From Rufibacter roseus (lineage in GTDB: Bacteria > Bacteroidota > Bacteroidia > Cytophagales > Hymenobacteraceae): DNA of 64,000 nucleotides. The notes below the pieces were generated by a model. The model had not been told where the DNA came from. It saw nothing but the letters and a program-made list of their open reading frames with translations, and did no database searches. This document shows positions 9,100 to 20,400 of the stretch, piece after piece; position 1 is the first letter of the stretch, and each line of letters starts with the position of its first letter. The stretch spans positions 1-64,000 of the forward strand of contig NZ_LRML01000008.1 of assembly GCF_001647285.1 (NCBI RefSeq), read 5' to 3'. The position numbers and the translations under genes are program-made.

Positions 9100-10143
9100 A
9101 TGAAGAAAGATTCCCCATACACAATTAAAGATATAGCTCAGGAACTTGGGTTGTCACCCTCTACGGTTTCTAGGGCTTTGAGCGGGCATCCGCACATAAG
9201 CCAGGAGACCAAAGACAGGGTGCAGGAGGTGGTGGAGAAGTCTGGTTACCGGCACAATGCATTGGCATCAAGTCTCCGTAACAGCAAGTCTAATATGATT
9301 GGGTTATTGGTACCGCGTATCTCCATGTATTTTCAGTCCACAGTGATTACCGCTATCCAAAACAAATTGCATGAATTTGGCTATAATTTAATGGTGTGCC
9401 AATCCAACGACTCGGTGGAAATGGAGAAGGAGCTGGTGAATGTGTTGTATAGCTCCCGGATAGAAGGCTTAATTGTTTCCCCCACCTTGTATACTACCGA
9501 CTTTTCACATTTCGATATATTCAACAAGTCTAAAATTCCATTGGTCTTTTACGACCGGGTACCTAAAACACATTCTGCTCACAAAATAGTAGGCGATGAT
9601 TACCAAGGAGGGTATTTGTCCACAAAGCATTTAATTGAACAAGGAAGTAGACGCATTGCCCACATAAGCGGACCTCTGTCCTGTAGTATTTATAGAGATA
9701 GATATGCTGGTTTTCAGGAAGCTATGCATGAAGCAGGACTGGAAGTGGAGAAATCGTTGGTTCATTTCCATGAGCTGAACAGAGAAAATGCCTTAGCTAC
9801 GTGCGAAAAACTTTATGCCTTAGGTGAATTTCCGAATGGAGTTTTTGCCTGCAATGACACCACCGCCATTGCGGTGATGGAATTTGCCAAAAAACACGGG
9901 ATTGCCATTCCCGCAGATGTCAAAATTGTTGGCTATTCCAATGACCCCAGGGCTGAAATCATAGAACCGGCTATAACTTCTATAGAGCAATTCCCTTATG
10001 AAATGGGAGAGCAGGCGGCTGATTTAATGATGAGCCTCATTCTGGAGAAGGTAAACCCAGGAAGAAATTTGATCTCCATGACCACACCAATTGAGTTGGT
10101 TATTAGAAAATCAAGTAGCCTAAGTTTGGCTTTGACTACCTGA
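9100..10143 (+). CDS. LacI-family transcriptional regulator of the glycan locus
   Basis: The 347-residue protein has an N-terminal LacI helix-turn-helix (YTIKDIAQELGLSPSTVSRAL, with its hinge helix ALASSLRNSKSN) and a periplasmic-binding-like sensor domain starting at IGLLVPRIS. Translation from a TTG at 9073 would begin inside the operator. ATG at 9100 gives the standard LacI N-terminus, so I chose it. Three identical operators flank it and the neighbouring uxuB-uxuA-susC genes, which strongly suggests it is the local repressor. The inducer is unknown; a uronic acid or uronate-derived metabolite is plausible from the target genes. Confidence 0.92.
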   Translation: MKKDSPYTIKDIAQELGLSPSTVSRALSGHPHISQETKDRVQEVVEKSGYRHNALASSLRNSKSNMIGLLVPRISMYFQSTVITAIQNKLHEFGYNLMVCQSNDSVEMEKELVNVLYSSRIEGLIVSPTLYTTDFSHFDIFNKSKIPLVFYDRVPKTHSAHKIVGDDYQGGYLSTKHLIEQGSRRIAHISGPLSCSIYRDRYAGFQEAMHEAGLEVEKSLVHFHELNRENALATCEKLYALGEFPNGVFACNDTTAIAVMEFAKKHGIAIPADVKIVGYSNDPRAEIIEPAITSIEQFPYEMGEQAADLMMSLILEKVNPGRNLISMTTPIELVIRKSSSLSLALTT

Positions 10144-10230
10144 AGAAAGAATTCTCACAAATTCCTGCGCTTATAAAGCTAAAAAATTTTAGAAAAATAT
10201 TTTTAGGGTATGTTTTTTTAAAATTTTATA

Positions 10231-10238
10231 TATATTTG
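10231..10238 (+). promoter_or_regulatory. Candidate -7 element of the uxuB-uxuA promoter
   Basis: TATATTTG matches TAnnTTTG exactly. It lies 4 nt upstream of operator O2, so a bound LacI protein would cover the transcription start. No clear -33 TTTG is visible at the usual distance. Confidence 0.45.
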
Positions 10239-10242
10239 GATA

Positions 10243-10256
10243 TGCAAACGTTTGCA
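10243..10256. promoter_or_regulatory. LacI-type operator O2
   Basis: TGCAAACGTTTGCA is identical to O1 and, together with the following GGT, shares 17 bp with O3. It lies 80 nt before uxuB and right after a -7 element, which is a typical repression site. Confidence 0.88.
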
Positions 10257-10336
10257 GGTAGAAGCTTTTTTATATTTCTTCCAGCAACTGCCTCTGAACA
10301 CATACCTGTATCCTTTGCTTCTTTTTTAAATTTAAA

Positions 10337-11158
10337 ATGACAGGATTAGAACAGTTTTCTCTTAACAGTAAAGTGATTGTGGTAACAGGTGCCACCGGTA
10401 TACTATGTGGTGCAATGGCTATGGACATAGCAGCAGCTGGCGCTAAGGTAGTGGTGCTGGGAAGAAACAAAGAAAAAGCTGAGGAAAGGGTAGAGGCAAT
10501 TAGGGCTGCTGGCGGAGAGGCTTTGGCTGTATTAGGTGACGTGCAGCAGGAAAACCAAATGCAGGAAGCCAAAGAGCAAATTTTACAGGCTTTCGGCACC
10601 ATAGACGGATTAGTGAATGGCGCCGGTGGCAATATGCCTGGAGCCACTGTTCTACCCACTCAAGATGTTTTTGACCTTAGCATAGAAGATACCCGGAAGG
10701 CAGTAGATCTGAATTTATTCGGAACAGTTATACCAACCAAAGTTTTTGGCAGGGTGATGGCTGAAAAAGGCAAAGGAGCTATTGTGAACATTTCATCTTT
10801 AACAGCTCAACGTCCTCTTACTCGAGTTTTAGGTTATACCATGGCAAAAAAAGCAGTGGAGGCCTATACACAATGGATGGCGGTAGAATTAGGCTTGCGC
10901 TACAATGGCCAAATTAGAGTGAATGCCATTGCCCCTGGTGTATTTCTAACAGAGCAGAATAAAGCGCTTATGCAAAATGAAGACGGAAGCTTCTCTGACA
11001 GAGCTAAAAAGTTCATTGAGCTTACTCCCTTTGGAAGGCTGGGCGAATCTAATGAATTGTCAGGAACCCTTATTTATCTTTTAAGTGATGCGTCAAAGTT
11101 TGTGACAGGCGAGACAATTTTAGTTGACGGTGGATTCAATGCCTATAGTGGGGTATAA
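10337..11158 (+). CDS. uxuB: SDR-type D-mannonate oxidoreductase (fructuronate reductase)
   Basis: The 273-residue protein is a classical short-chain dehydrogenase with cofactor loop [23 protein letters not shown], the catalytic serine in [10 protein letters not shown] and the YTMAKK pair (Y-x3-K). It closely resembles the SDR-type mannonate oxidoreductases (as in Bacillus UxuB) rather than the long-chain E. coli form. It would interconvert D-fructuronate and D-mannonate with NAD(P)H. Direct adjacency to mannonate dehydratase (5-nt gap) supports this substrate. Operator O2 in front makes it a likely target of the LacI-type protein. The exact substrate is inferred from family and context. Confidence 0.85.
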   Translation: MTGLEQFSLNSKVIVVTGATGILCGAMAMDIAAAGAKVVVLGRNKEKAEERVEAIRAAGGEALAVLGDVQQENQMQEAKEQILQAFGTIDGLVNGAGGNMPGATVLPTQDVFDLSIEDTRKAVDLNLFGTVIPTKVFGRVMAEKGKGAIVNISSLTAQRPLTRVLGYTMAKKAVEAYTQWMAVELGLRYNGQIRVNAIAPGVFLTEQNKALMQNEDGSFSDRAKKFIELTPFGRLGESNELSGTLIYLLSDASKFVTGETILVDGGFNAYSGV

Positions 11159-11163
11159 ACGAG

Positions 11164-12369
11164 ATGCAAATTGCTGATAGCATGAACAAATATTTACTCC
11201 TTCAAAGCTGGAGATGGTATGGCCCCAAAGACCCTGTCTCTTTGCAAGACATTCGCCAGGCTGGTGCCACAGATGTAGTGACGGCTCTACACCATATTCC
11301 TAATGGTCAAGTGTGGTCAGTGGAGGAGATAAAAATGCGCCAAAAGGAAGTAGCCGAGGCAGGACTAACCTGGAGCGTGGTAGAAAGCCTACCTGTACAT
11401 GAAGGCATTAAAACCCGATCCGGAAATTACCAGCAGTACATCCTCAACTACAAAGAGTCTTTGCAAAACCTAGCCAGCTGCGGGATTAAAATTGTAACAT
11501 ACAATTTCATGCCCGTATTGGATTGGACCCGAACTGATCTTGCCTACACGGTAGAAGATGGTTCTAAGGCCTTACGGTTTGAAAAAGCCGCCTTTAACGC
11601 TTTTGATCTTTTCCAGTTGCAAAGATATGGTGCAGAGGATGAATATACTCCTCAGGAAATAGAAAAAGCCAGAAAACGATTTGATGCTATGGATGATGCA
11701 GAAAAGCTTCAGCTTCAACGCAACATTATAGCTGGATTGCCTGGGAGTGAAGAAAGCTTTACGCTGGCGCAGTTTCAGCAGGCTTTAGATACATACGCTG
11801 GCATAGATGAAGCTGCTTTAAGAAGTAATCTTATATCCTTTTTGAAAGAGGTAATCCCGGTGGCAGAAGAGATGGACGTGAAAATGGTGATTCACCCAGA
11901 TGACCCGCCTTATAGCATTTTAGGCTTGCCAAGGGTGGTAAGTACGGCACATGATGTACAGGCCTTGGTAGATGCTGTGCCTTCCTTAAGCAATGGTCTC
12001 TGTTTTTGCACTGGTTCATTTGGTGTTAGGCCAGACAATGATTTGCCTGGCATTGTACGCCAGTTTGCAGACCGCATCAACTTTATACACTTGCGCAGTA
12101 CGGAGCGTGACGAAGAAGGTAATTTCTTTGAAGCTAATCACTTAGAAGGCGACGTGGATATGTATTCGGTTATGAAAGAGTTATTGGCTGTAATGGAGAA
12201 GAGACAGGTCCGAATACCTATGCGCCCAGACCACGGACACCAAATGTTAGATGACCTCCATAAGAAAACGAATCCTGGGTACTCAGCTATAGGCAGGTTA
12301 AGAGGGTTAGCTGAGTTAAGAGGTTTGGAGTTAGGGATTTTTGGGTCTTTGAACAACAAGGAGAATTAG
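11164..12369 (+). CDS. uxuA: Mannonate dehydratase
   Basis: UxuA dehydrates D-mannonate to 2-keto-3-deoxygluconate, continuing glucuronate breakdown after the preceding SDR enzyme. The 401-residue TIM-barrel protein has the family start [16 protein letters not shown] and conserved metal/substrate segments [31 protein letters not shown] and [10 protein letters not shown]. Translation may begin at ATG 11164 or 11182; the latter gives a start closer to homologues. It forms an operon with uxuB. The isomerase UxaC and the kinase KdgK that complete the path are not in this window. Confidence 0.95.
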   Translation: MQIADSMNKYLLLQSWRWYGPKDPVSLQDIRQAGATDVVTALHHIPNGQVWSVEEIKMRQKEVAEAGLTWSVVESLPVHEGIKTRSGNYQQYILNYKESLQNLASCGIKIVTYNFMPVLDWTRTDLAYTVEDGSKALRFEKAAFNAFDLFQLQRYGAEDEYTPQEIEKARKRFDAMDDAEKLQLQRNIIAGLPGSEESFTLAQFQQALDTYAGIDEAALRSNLISFLKEVIPVAEEMDVKMVIHPDDPPYSILGLPRVVSTAHDVQALVDAVPSLSNGLCFCTGSFGVRPDNDLPGIVRQFADRINFIHLRSTERDEEGNFFEANHLEGDVDMYSVMKELLAVMEKRQVRIPMRPDHGHQMLDDLHKKTNPGYSAIGRLRGLAELRGLELGIFGSLNNKEN

Positions 12370-12384
12370 TATTTTATCCATATC

Positions 12385-12398
12385 TGCAAACGTTTGCA
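12385..12398. promoter_or_regulatory. LacI-type operator O3
   Basis: TGCAAACGTTTGCA is identical to O1 and O2. It lies between the uxuA stop and the first susC start, 115 nt upstream of the latter, so the transport genes probably belong to the same regulon. Confidence 0.86.
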
Positions 12399-12513
12399 GG
12401 TGTATGTGCTTCTTCAGTTAGTGCTTTTCTGGCTGTTTCTACTTTGCTAAAGGGCATGGTGGTGCGATGTGACTTTTGTGATTTTATTCAGAATTTATAA
12501 ACCCATAGTGAAT

Positions 12514-15500
12514 ATGATAAAGTGTTTACCCTTACAATTTTGCTCCAGGAACTACAGGCGGGCAGCAGTAATGGTTTTGCTCTTTACTGTACCATCTGTA
12601 AAGGGGTTCAGCGCCACGGAGAACAGCTATTCAGGAGCCGAAAAGGCATCTTTGTTAGTAATGACTTCCAATGCTGACCTTTCTAAAGAAAAAGGTAAAG
12701 CGAAAGAATTGCAGCAACAGACAATACCTGTTACAGGTACGGTGAAAGATTCCAAAGGAGAGGCCTTAATAGGGGTAAGTGTATATGTAAAAGGTACCCA
12801 AACTGGAACCCTTACCGATCTGAATGGTAGTTTTTCCATTAGAGTGCCAAATGCCCAAAGCGTTTTAATATTCTCTTACATAGGCTATATCACTGTTGAA
12901 AGACCTGCAACAACTGGGGCAGATATGACCATAACCATGCAGGAAGAAGCCACAGGGCTGAATGAAGTAGTGGTGATTGGCTATGGCGAGCAGAGAAAAG
13001 CCACTCTTACAGGGGCAGTGAGCACTGTTTCTGGAGAGGAAATATTAAGATCTCCAACATCCAATGCCACCAATGCCCTGGTAGGAAGAATGCCTGGGGT
13101 AGGCGCTATTCAGCGAAGTGGTCAACCAGGGGCAAACGCAGCCGTGATCAATATCAGGGGAGCCTCAACCTACGGGAACAGCGGGGCTATTGTTGTAGTT
13201 GATGGCATTGAGCGCCCAGAGTTTGGAGACATTGACCCCAATGAGATAGAGTCTATCACTGTTCTAAAAGATGCAGCCACTACGGCCGTGTATGGGGTGC
13301 GGGGTGCCAATGGTGTGATAGTAGTTACTACTAAGGGAGGAAAAGAAGGGAAACCAAGAGTAAGTTACACCGGGAACTACAGTCTACAGACTTTTACTGG
13401 TATACCTAAATCTTTAGACGCATATTCAAACGCCTTCCTAATTAATGAGGCACGCCGTAACGATGGGCTGGGGCCAGAATTTGGCGATGATGAATTGCAA
13501 AAATTTCGCGACGGCTCTGATCCATATTTTTACCCCAACATTAACTGGTGGGAGTATGTAAGCCGTGATTTCTATTCCCAGACCCAGCACAATATAAATG
13601 TAAGCGGAGGTACCAAAAAAATTAAGTACTTCACCTCAGTCGGTTACCTTTTTGAAGACGGAATTTTCAAAGAATTCGAATCCCCTTATGGCTTCCGGAG
13701 TACGCCCTCTTTTAACCGGTACAACTTCCGATCCAATGTAGATATCAATCTTTCTGATGATTTCAAAGTTTCAGTACGGTTAGGTGGGCGAATGCAAAAG
13801 CGTTACCAGCCCGCAGGTCCGCAAGGTGCTTCTTTCTCTTTTGACAATGTGGAAGGCATGATCTCCAGAATCATGCAAACCCCTGCCTTTGCCTATCCTG
13901 TTTTTTTGCCAGACGGTAGAATTGCCCAGAATGCCAATGTGGGAACAAATATCCTGAACCCATACGCCGTGCTAACCCGCTGGGGAACCCGTGACGATGA
14001 TAACAATGCCATTGAAAGTACTTTCAACCTGAACTATAACCTCAGCAAAGCAATACAGGGTTTATCTTTTAGAACTACGGTAGGGTATGACTCTTATTTC
14101 ACCAGCACTACCCGCCGAAATGCGGTATGGGCAGCGTATAATATAGTAAACAGGAGAACCCAGGAAGTTGTCTTAGCCTCAGATCGCCCACGCGATGAGC
14201 CATTAAGTGGGCTGAACGTGTCTTATGGGGGGGTAATTTCACTTAATTTACAAACAGGATTTAACTACGACAGACAATTTGGCGATCACCAGATCAGTGG
14301 TTTAGCACTCTTTACCAGACTGCTTACAAGACAGAATGGTTCAGGCCTGAATGCGGCTCCTTATGCTTCACAAGGAGTGGTAGGTAGAGTAGGGTATAAC
14401 TACAGAGATAAATATTTCTTTGAATTAAACGGTGCCTATAACGGTTCAGAAAATTTTGTGGTAGGGCGGCAGTATGGATTTTTCCCTGCCGTATCGGCTG
14501 GTTGGACTTTAACCAATGAAGATTTTCTGGCAGATCTTGGGCCATTGTATCATCTGAAAATAAGAGGTTCCTATGGCTTAGTTGGAAATGATAAAATTGG
14601 CCAACGTTTCTTGTTTTTAGACAATTATACCCTTAACAGTGGAGGAGTAACCAATAATCCGCCCATTTGGTCGCAGCCAGGTAACGCCGTACAGTTTGGC
14701 GACCCAGGTAGCAGCCGCAACAACCCGGTTATTTTTCAAAGTTCAGTAGGGAACCCTTTAGTAACTTGGGAAAAAGGCTTAAAAAGAAACATAGGGGTAG
14801 AGAGTAGCTTTTTCAGAGGTGCTCTGCAGGTAAATGTAGATCTATTCGACGAAACCCGCTATGACATTTTAACTACCCGGGCCTCTGCCTTAAACACCTA
14901 TGGTTTACCAATTTATCCTGCCCTCAACATTGGGGAAGTGTATAACAAAGGGTATGAAGTAGAGGTGAACTACCGGGGTACCTCCGGAGATTTTACCTAC
15001 GGCCTTTATTCCCAAATTTCTTTTGCTAGAAACAAGATTATAAACCGCGATGAGCCGCCAGGAGCCCCGGCTCTGCAAAAGCAGCAAGGCAACAGGGTAG
15101 GGCAGTTTTATGGCTATTTAACTGACGGCTTTTATTCTTCTCAGGAGGATATCAATAACTCACCCACCAATATGTTAGGTACTCCTATCCCCGGAGATTT
15201 GAAGTATAGGGATATTAGTGGCCCAGACGGAGTGCCAGACGGTCTTATCACCGCTGACGATATTGCTCCCATAGGTTATTCGAGACTACCTGAATATACT
15301 TACAGCTTTTCACCTTCTTTTGGCTGGAAAAACTTCACTTTGAACATTTTATTTCAGGGAGTTGCCAATGTAAGTTCAGATGTAATATTAAACGAGCAGA
15401 ACAACGGCCAGCAGATGTATGAATTCCAGTTGGGTCGCTGGACACCAGAAACAGCTTCTACTGCCACTTGGCCGGCCTTGCACAGCAGGGGCAACGGGTT

Positions 15501-15777
15501 TATCAGCTACCGTCTGAATGATTTTATTCTGCAGGATGCCTCTTACCTGAAAATCCGAAACGTGGAGTTGTCTTACAACCTACCTGCGGTTTTGCTACAA
15601 CCCATGAGAATATCTTCTGCCCGTGTATTCTTGACTGGGCAGAACCTATACACATGGACTCCTTTCAAAATGTATTTAGACCCAGAGAACATCAATGTCT
15701 CCAACTCAGACTTCTCTCGCCAGTCAATTTACCCTACCGCCCGTGTCGTGAATTTAGGAGTGAACATTCAGTTTTAA
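12514..15777 (+). CDS. SusC-family TonB-dependent outer-membrane transporter 1
   Basis: The 1087-residue protein imports oligosaccharides through the outer membrane using TonB energy. After a hydrophobic N-terminal signal (about residues 1-35) and a linker of about 45 residues come a carboxypeptidase-like domain (VTGTVKDSKGEALIGVSV), a TonB-box/plug segment (YGEQRKATLTGAVS; DPNEIESITVLKDAAT; YGVRGANGVIVVTTKGG) and a large beta-barrel ending in VNLGVNIQF with the C-terminal aromatic required for barrel assembly. A GTG at 12469 is in frame, but ATG 12514 gives the better signal peptide. The paired SusD begins 9 nt downstream. Ligand specificity cannot be read from sequence; the surrounding genes suggest xylan fragments. 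Confidence 0.95.
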   Translation: MIKCLPLQFCSRNYRRAAVMVLLFTVPSVKGFSATENSYSGAEKASLLVMTSNADLSKEKGKAKELQQQTIPVTGTVKDSKGEALIGVSVYVKGTQTGTLTDLNGSFSIRVPNAQSVLIFSYIGYITVERPATTGADMTITMQEEATGLNEVVVIGYGEQRKATLTGAVSTVSGEEILRSPTSNATNALVGRMPGVGAIQRSGQPGANAAVINIRGASTYGNSGAIVVVDGIERPEFGDIDPNEIESITVLKDAATTAVYGVRGANGVIVVTTKGGKEGKPRVSYTGNYSLQTFTGIPKSLDAYSNAFLINEARRNDGLGPEFGDDELQKFRDGSDPYFYPNINWWEYVSRDFYSQTQHNINVSGGTKKIKYFTSVGYLFEDGIFKEFESPYGFRSTPSFNRYNFRSNVDINLSDDFKVSVRLGGRMQKRYQPAGPQGASFSFDNVEGMISRIMQTPAFAYPVFLPDGRIAQNANVGTNILNPYAVLTRWGTRDDDNNAIESTFNLNYNLSKAIQGLSFRTTVGYDSYFTSTTRRNAVWAAYNIVNRRTQEVVLASDRPRDEPLSGLNVSYGGVISLNLQTGFNYDRQFGDHQISGLALFTRLLTRQNGSGLNAAPYASQGVVGRVGYNYRDKYFFELNGAYNGSENFVVGRQYGFFPAVSAGWTLTNEDFLADLGPLYHLKIRGSYGLVGNDKIGQRFLFLDNYTLNSGGVTNNPPIWSQPGNAVQFGDPGSSRNNPVIFQSSVGNPLVTWEKGLKRNIGVESSFFRGALQVNVDLFDETRYDILTTRASALNTYGLPIYPALNIGEVYNKGYEVEVNYRGTSGDFTYGLYSQISFARNKIINRDEPPGAPALQKQQGNRVGQFYGYLTDGFYSSQEDINNSPTNMLGTPIPGDLKYRDISGPDGVPDGLITADDIAPIGYSRLPEYTYSFSPSFGWKNFTLNILFQGVANVSSDVILNEQNNGQQMYEFQLGRWTPETASTATWPALHSRGNGFISYRLNDFILQDASYLKIRNVELSYNLPAVLLQPMRISSARVFLTGQNLYTWTPFKMYLDPENINVSNSDFSRQSIYPTARVVNLGVNIQF

Positions 15778-15786
15778 GAAAAGAAA

Positions 15787-17442
15787 ATGAAGGCAAAATA
15801 TATACTACCTCTTATTACTCTTTGGCTGGGGTTTACCTCCTGCAACGACGACTTCCTGGATCGTGCCCCAAATGTGAATTTATCTGATGATGAAATCTTT
15901 GCTGATCCTTTATTGGCCTCACGCTTTGCTGATAATGCCTATAATCACCTGATAGATGACTATGCCCGTTTCAATTCACACCGTGGTACCACCTCCCAGG
16001 CATCAGACGAGGCTGTGTCAGGAAATAATGACGTTTCCGTCAGAACCCTTAACCTAGGAACGTACCATGATCATTATGAGCGCGGCGGTGCCCCATTGAA
16101 TGATATACGTGACGTATGGAACCGGGCATATTCTGGCATTAGGATTACTAATGTCATGTTGTCAAAGATGAACACTGTTCCTTGGACGGGAAATCCAGCT
16201 CCTGGAAGAGTGAAAGGTGAAATGCACTTCATCAGGGCTTTTCTTTATTTTGAATTAGCAAAAAGGTTTGGTGGGGTCCCCATCATTGAGCGTGCCTATG
16301 ATGTAAACGAATCTATTGACATTCCGCGCAGTTCTTATGAAGAGGTGGTAAATTTCATTTTAGCAGATCTAAAAGAGGCGGAAGTAAACCTGCCTGAAGA
16401 CTATCCAATATCTGATTACGGAAGAGCAACCCAAGGGGCAGCCATGGCACTAAAATCCAGGGTTTTGTTGTATGCGGCTAGTCCCTTGCATAACCCTACA
16501 AATAATACGGCTAAATGGGCCACCGCCGCCGCCGCCGCCAAAGCGGTTATAGATCTTGAAAAGTATTCTTTGCAAAGCACCTACGGCAATCTTTTAAATG
16601 TAAACCAGTCGCCGGAGTACATTATGACTAAAGTGAGGGGGCCACGGAGCCGCACTGGTTATTTAATAGATTTTTTGATGTCACCGGGTTCTGGAGGGGC
16701 ACAGGGTCAGTACAACCCTACCCAAAATCATGTGGACTTATATGAGATGAGGGCCACCGGCAAACCTATTTTGGAAAGTGGTTCCGGATATGATCCGCAA
16801 AAGCCTTATGAAGGTCGCGACCCCCGATTTTATGACAACATACTCTATAATGATGCACCCTGGCAAGGACGCAAAATGGAAATGTGGGATGGCGGCAGAG
16901 ACTATAGAGATGGAAACGCCACCTATACAGCCACCCGCTACTATGTTAAGAAGCTTTGGCCAGAGGTGTATACCAGCACATCCACCCAAACCGCGTTGGT
17001 CAACTTTGTATTCTTCCGGTATGCTGAAATTCTTTTAAACTATGCAGAAGCCCAAAATGAAGCGGTGGGGCCAGATGCCTCAGTGTATGCCTCCATCAAC
17101 CAGGTAAGGGCAAGACCGTCCGTTTCAATGCCTCCGTTACCAGAGGGGCTTACGAAAGAGCAGATGCGAGCCAGAATCAGAAATGAACGGGCTGTTGAAC
17201 TGGCTTTTGAAGATCACCGCTGGTATGACATCATGCGCTGGAAAGTAGGACCTGAGGTAGTAGCTCAGCCTATGTACGGTATGAACGTGGTCCGAAATGC
17301 TAACGGTACTTTTACCTACAACCGGGTATTGCTGCCCCAGAATATGCAGAAAGTATATCTGGATTACATGCACCTTTATCCTATTCCACGGTCAGAGGTT
17401 TACAAGAGCAACGGAATTTTGCAACAGAACCCAGGTTGGTAA
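15787..17442 (+). CDS. SusD-family glycan-binding lipoprotein 1
   Basis: This surface lipoprotein caps SusC transporter 1 and captures glycan. The 551-residue protein has a lipobox ending at Cys19 (LGFTSC) followed by the acidic NDD typical of surface-exposed Bacteroidota lipoproteins. SusD motifs include the helical TPR scaffold (FIRAFLYFELAKRFGG), the FRYAEILLNYAEAQNE segment and the C-terminal ERAVELAFEDHRWYDIMRWK. Length is usual for SusD. It is transcribed together with the SusC on either side (14 nt to the next start). Confidence 0.95.
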   Translation: MKAKYILPLITLWLGFTSCNDDFLDRAPNVNLSDDEIFADPLLASRFADNAYNHLIDDYARFNSHRGTTSQASDEAVSGNNDVSVRTLNLGTYHDHYERGGAPLNDIRDVWNRAYSGIRITNVMLSKMNTVPWTGNPAPGRVKGEMHFIRAFLYFELAKRFGGVPIIERAYDVNESIDIPRSSYEEVVNFILADLKEAEVNLPEDYPISDYGRATQGAAMALKSRVLLYAASPLHNPTNNTAKWATAAAAAKAVIDLEKYSLQSTYGNLLNVNQSPEYIMTKVRGPRSRTGYLIDFLMSPGSGGAQGQYNPTQNHVDLYEMRATGKPILESGSGYDPQKPYEGRDPRFYDNILYNDAPWQGRKMEMWDGGRDYRDGNATYTATRYYVKKLWPEVYTSTSTQTALVNFVFFRYAEILLNYAEAQNEAVGPDASVYASINQVRARPSVSMPPLPEGLTKEQMRARIRNERAVELAFEDHRWYDIMRWKVGPEVVAQPMYGMNVVRNANGTFTYNRVLLPQNMQKVYLDYMHLYPIPRSEVYKSNGILQQNPGW

Positions 17443-17456
17443 TTCTTGAGATAGCC

Positions 17457-20400
17457 ATGAAAACATCTTTAAAGAAACGCAGCATGAATTGCATATATAA
17501 AGTGTTCGCATTAAGCCTTGTTTGTCTTTTAGTGGCAACTGTTGGCTATGCTCAAAAGCAGCCAGATGCTCCCATTACCGCCTCTGGGCAGGTAGTGGAT
17601 CAAAATGGAAACCCTGTAGAAGGGGTAGTGATCTCCGCTTTGGAAAATACCTTGGAGGTAACAACAGGTCCTGATGGTCGGTTCGAATTAGAGTGTACAA
17701 CAAATGATGTGGTCATTTTCCGGAAAGATGGCTACAACACCCTCCGCAGGCCAGCCATTGATTTAGAGGATGCCTCAGTGGCTCTGGTTCCTACATTGAT
17801 AGAGGCCGGCGACGAAGATAACATTGAGATACCCTTCGGGACTCGCAAAAAAAGAGCGGTTTCTGCCTCGGTAAGTTCTGTAAGCGCAAGTGATTTACCT
17901 CAATTGCCTTTGTCTACCCTTACCAATGTGCTGGCAGGCAGAATCCCGGGGTTGTACATTCAGCAATTAGGCTCCAGACCTGGTACCGATGACGCTTCTA
18001 TGTTGATCAGAGGCCGTTCTTCTTATAACAGCAACCAGGCTCCGCTGGTACTGATTGATGGAGTGCAGCGCGATTTTGTGGACATGGATCTGAATGAGAT
18101 TGAGAGTATAAGCGTGTTGAAAGACGCCGCTACTTTGGCTTGGTACGGAATGACGGGTGCCAACGGAGTAGTGTATGTGACCACCAAAAGAGGAAGCTCC
18201 ACCAGCACCAGAGTGACTTTAGATGCGCAAGGCGGAGTGCAAACTCCGGTGAACGTGACGGCACCATTAGATGCCTACACCTATGCTACACTTTACAACA
18301 GAGCCCGCACTGAAAACGGCGAGCAGCCCTTGTATGACCAAGCTGCTTTACTTGGCTACCAGACCGGATCAGACCCCTTCAGATACCCTAACAATAACTT
18401 TGTAGATCTTTTCCTTAAAAAGGCAGCCCCTGTGCAACGTTATGTAACCACCGTAAGCGGAGGAAATGCTTACGTGCAATATTTTACCCTGCTTAGTTAT
18501 TACAACCAGGACGGTTTATATAAATGGGCCTCTAACCCAAGATACGACGCCAACACCAATTTTCAACGCTACAATTTCAGAACCAACCTGAACATGCACA
18601 TCAACAAAAACCTTGATGTGGCTTTGGATGTGAATGGTAGGGTAGAAGATTTAAAATATCCTTTTTCAGGCAACGGCAGCTTTTTAAATACCATTTACAA
18701 TACACCGGCCAATGCGTTCCCTATCTACAATGAAGACGGTACGTACGGCGGCTCAGGACAGTTCCGCAATAACCCTTTGGCTATGCTTAATGAAGACGGG
18801 AATATCTCTGATTTAACCCGCTCCATGATGTCTACCATTGATGCACGCTACAAACTGAACTCTATTCTGGAAGGCTTATCTCTCCATGCCTTTTTCACTT
18901 ATGATGTCACCGGCCTTTTTAAATCTGGTTTCAACCAATCATATGAAGTGTATGAATACAATGGGGCTGGTGGGTTTACACAGTTTGGTACGAGAGCACC
19001 AATCACTTACGCCAACAGTGCTTTTAGCGGAAGTGTCCGGAATAACGAGTTTTGGGGTGGTTTAGATTACAACAGGAGCTTTGGAGAACATAGTATCATG
19101 TTTTCGACCAGAGGTCAGTGGGCACTGAGTGCTTCACCTGGTAGATTAGACAACAGACGTCAGGGAGTTTCAAACCGAGTGTCTTACGGCTTCAAAGACC
19201 GGTACTATGCTGACATTGTGGCAACATACTCACAATCTCAAAATTTTGCCCCTGGTCGTCGTGCTGGCTGGTTCCCAGCTATTTCCGCCGGTTGGATCAT
19301 ATCTGACGAGAGTTTTCTTTCATCAGTTAAGGTGATGGATTACCTTAAACTGAGAGGTTCAATTGGTATAGTGGGAAATGATGGGGTAAGCAGCCGCCGG
19401 TTTGGGTTCAATAATTATTGGACACGCGGTGGTTCACAATACGCCTTCGGTACGGCTTATTCCCCTTCGCCTAACAGCAGTGAGCTGGAGTTGGCCAATC
19501 CGTATCTTACCTGGGAGAAAGCCAGAAAAGCAAGCATAGGTTTTGATTCCAAGTTTTTCAACGAAGCACTGTCCCTCTCCATGGATTGGTTCTATGAAAA
19601 TCGGACAGACCTGATGACAGCCGACATACTGCCTAATATTTTGGGTCAAAACAAAGTGCAGGTGAACGCCGGAGAAGCGCAATACAAAGGAGTAGAGGCT
19701 GGCATGAATTTTTCTAAGTCTTTTGGTAAGCTGCGTGTAAGCTTGAATGGTAACTTTACCTATGCCCAAAGTGAAATCCTAGCCATCAATGAAGAAGCAG
19801 GCACACTCCCTTACCAAAGCCAGATTGGTTATAATATTGGGGGCGTGCGACAAGGCGATGCATTTGTGCGCCGGTTCCTTATTTCTGAAGGGATTTTCCA
19901 AAACCAAGCCGAAATAGACGCCGCCCCCGTGCAGCGCTTCTCAGGAATAGTAAAACCTGGGGATATCCGGTACAGAGACATAGGTGGCCCTAACGGTGTG
20001 CCAGACGGCGTTATCGACAACTTCGATTTTCTTCAGTCTGATTATTCTGATATTCCCAAGGCTTACTACGGATTTGGAGCTACCCTGCAATACGGTGGGT
20101 TTGATGTAACTACCCAGTTTTTAGGAGTGTATGGCCGCACTATTCAGATAAATAACCTTATAAACTCTGGTTCTTTAGCAAGTGGCTACATCAACCAGTT
20201 TAGTGTAGACAGTTGGACCCCAGCTACAGCCCAAACTGCCCTTTACCCACGTATGGCCATCTCAGACCGTGGTAATAACACTCAAAATTCTGACTTCTGG
20301 CTCCGCTCCGGAGATTTTCTGAAGTTAAAACAGGCAGAAATAGGTTACTCATTGCCGGCCAGCATTACCCGGTATGCCAGAGTGAATTCTATGCGTGTGT

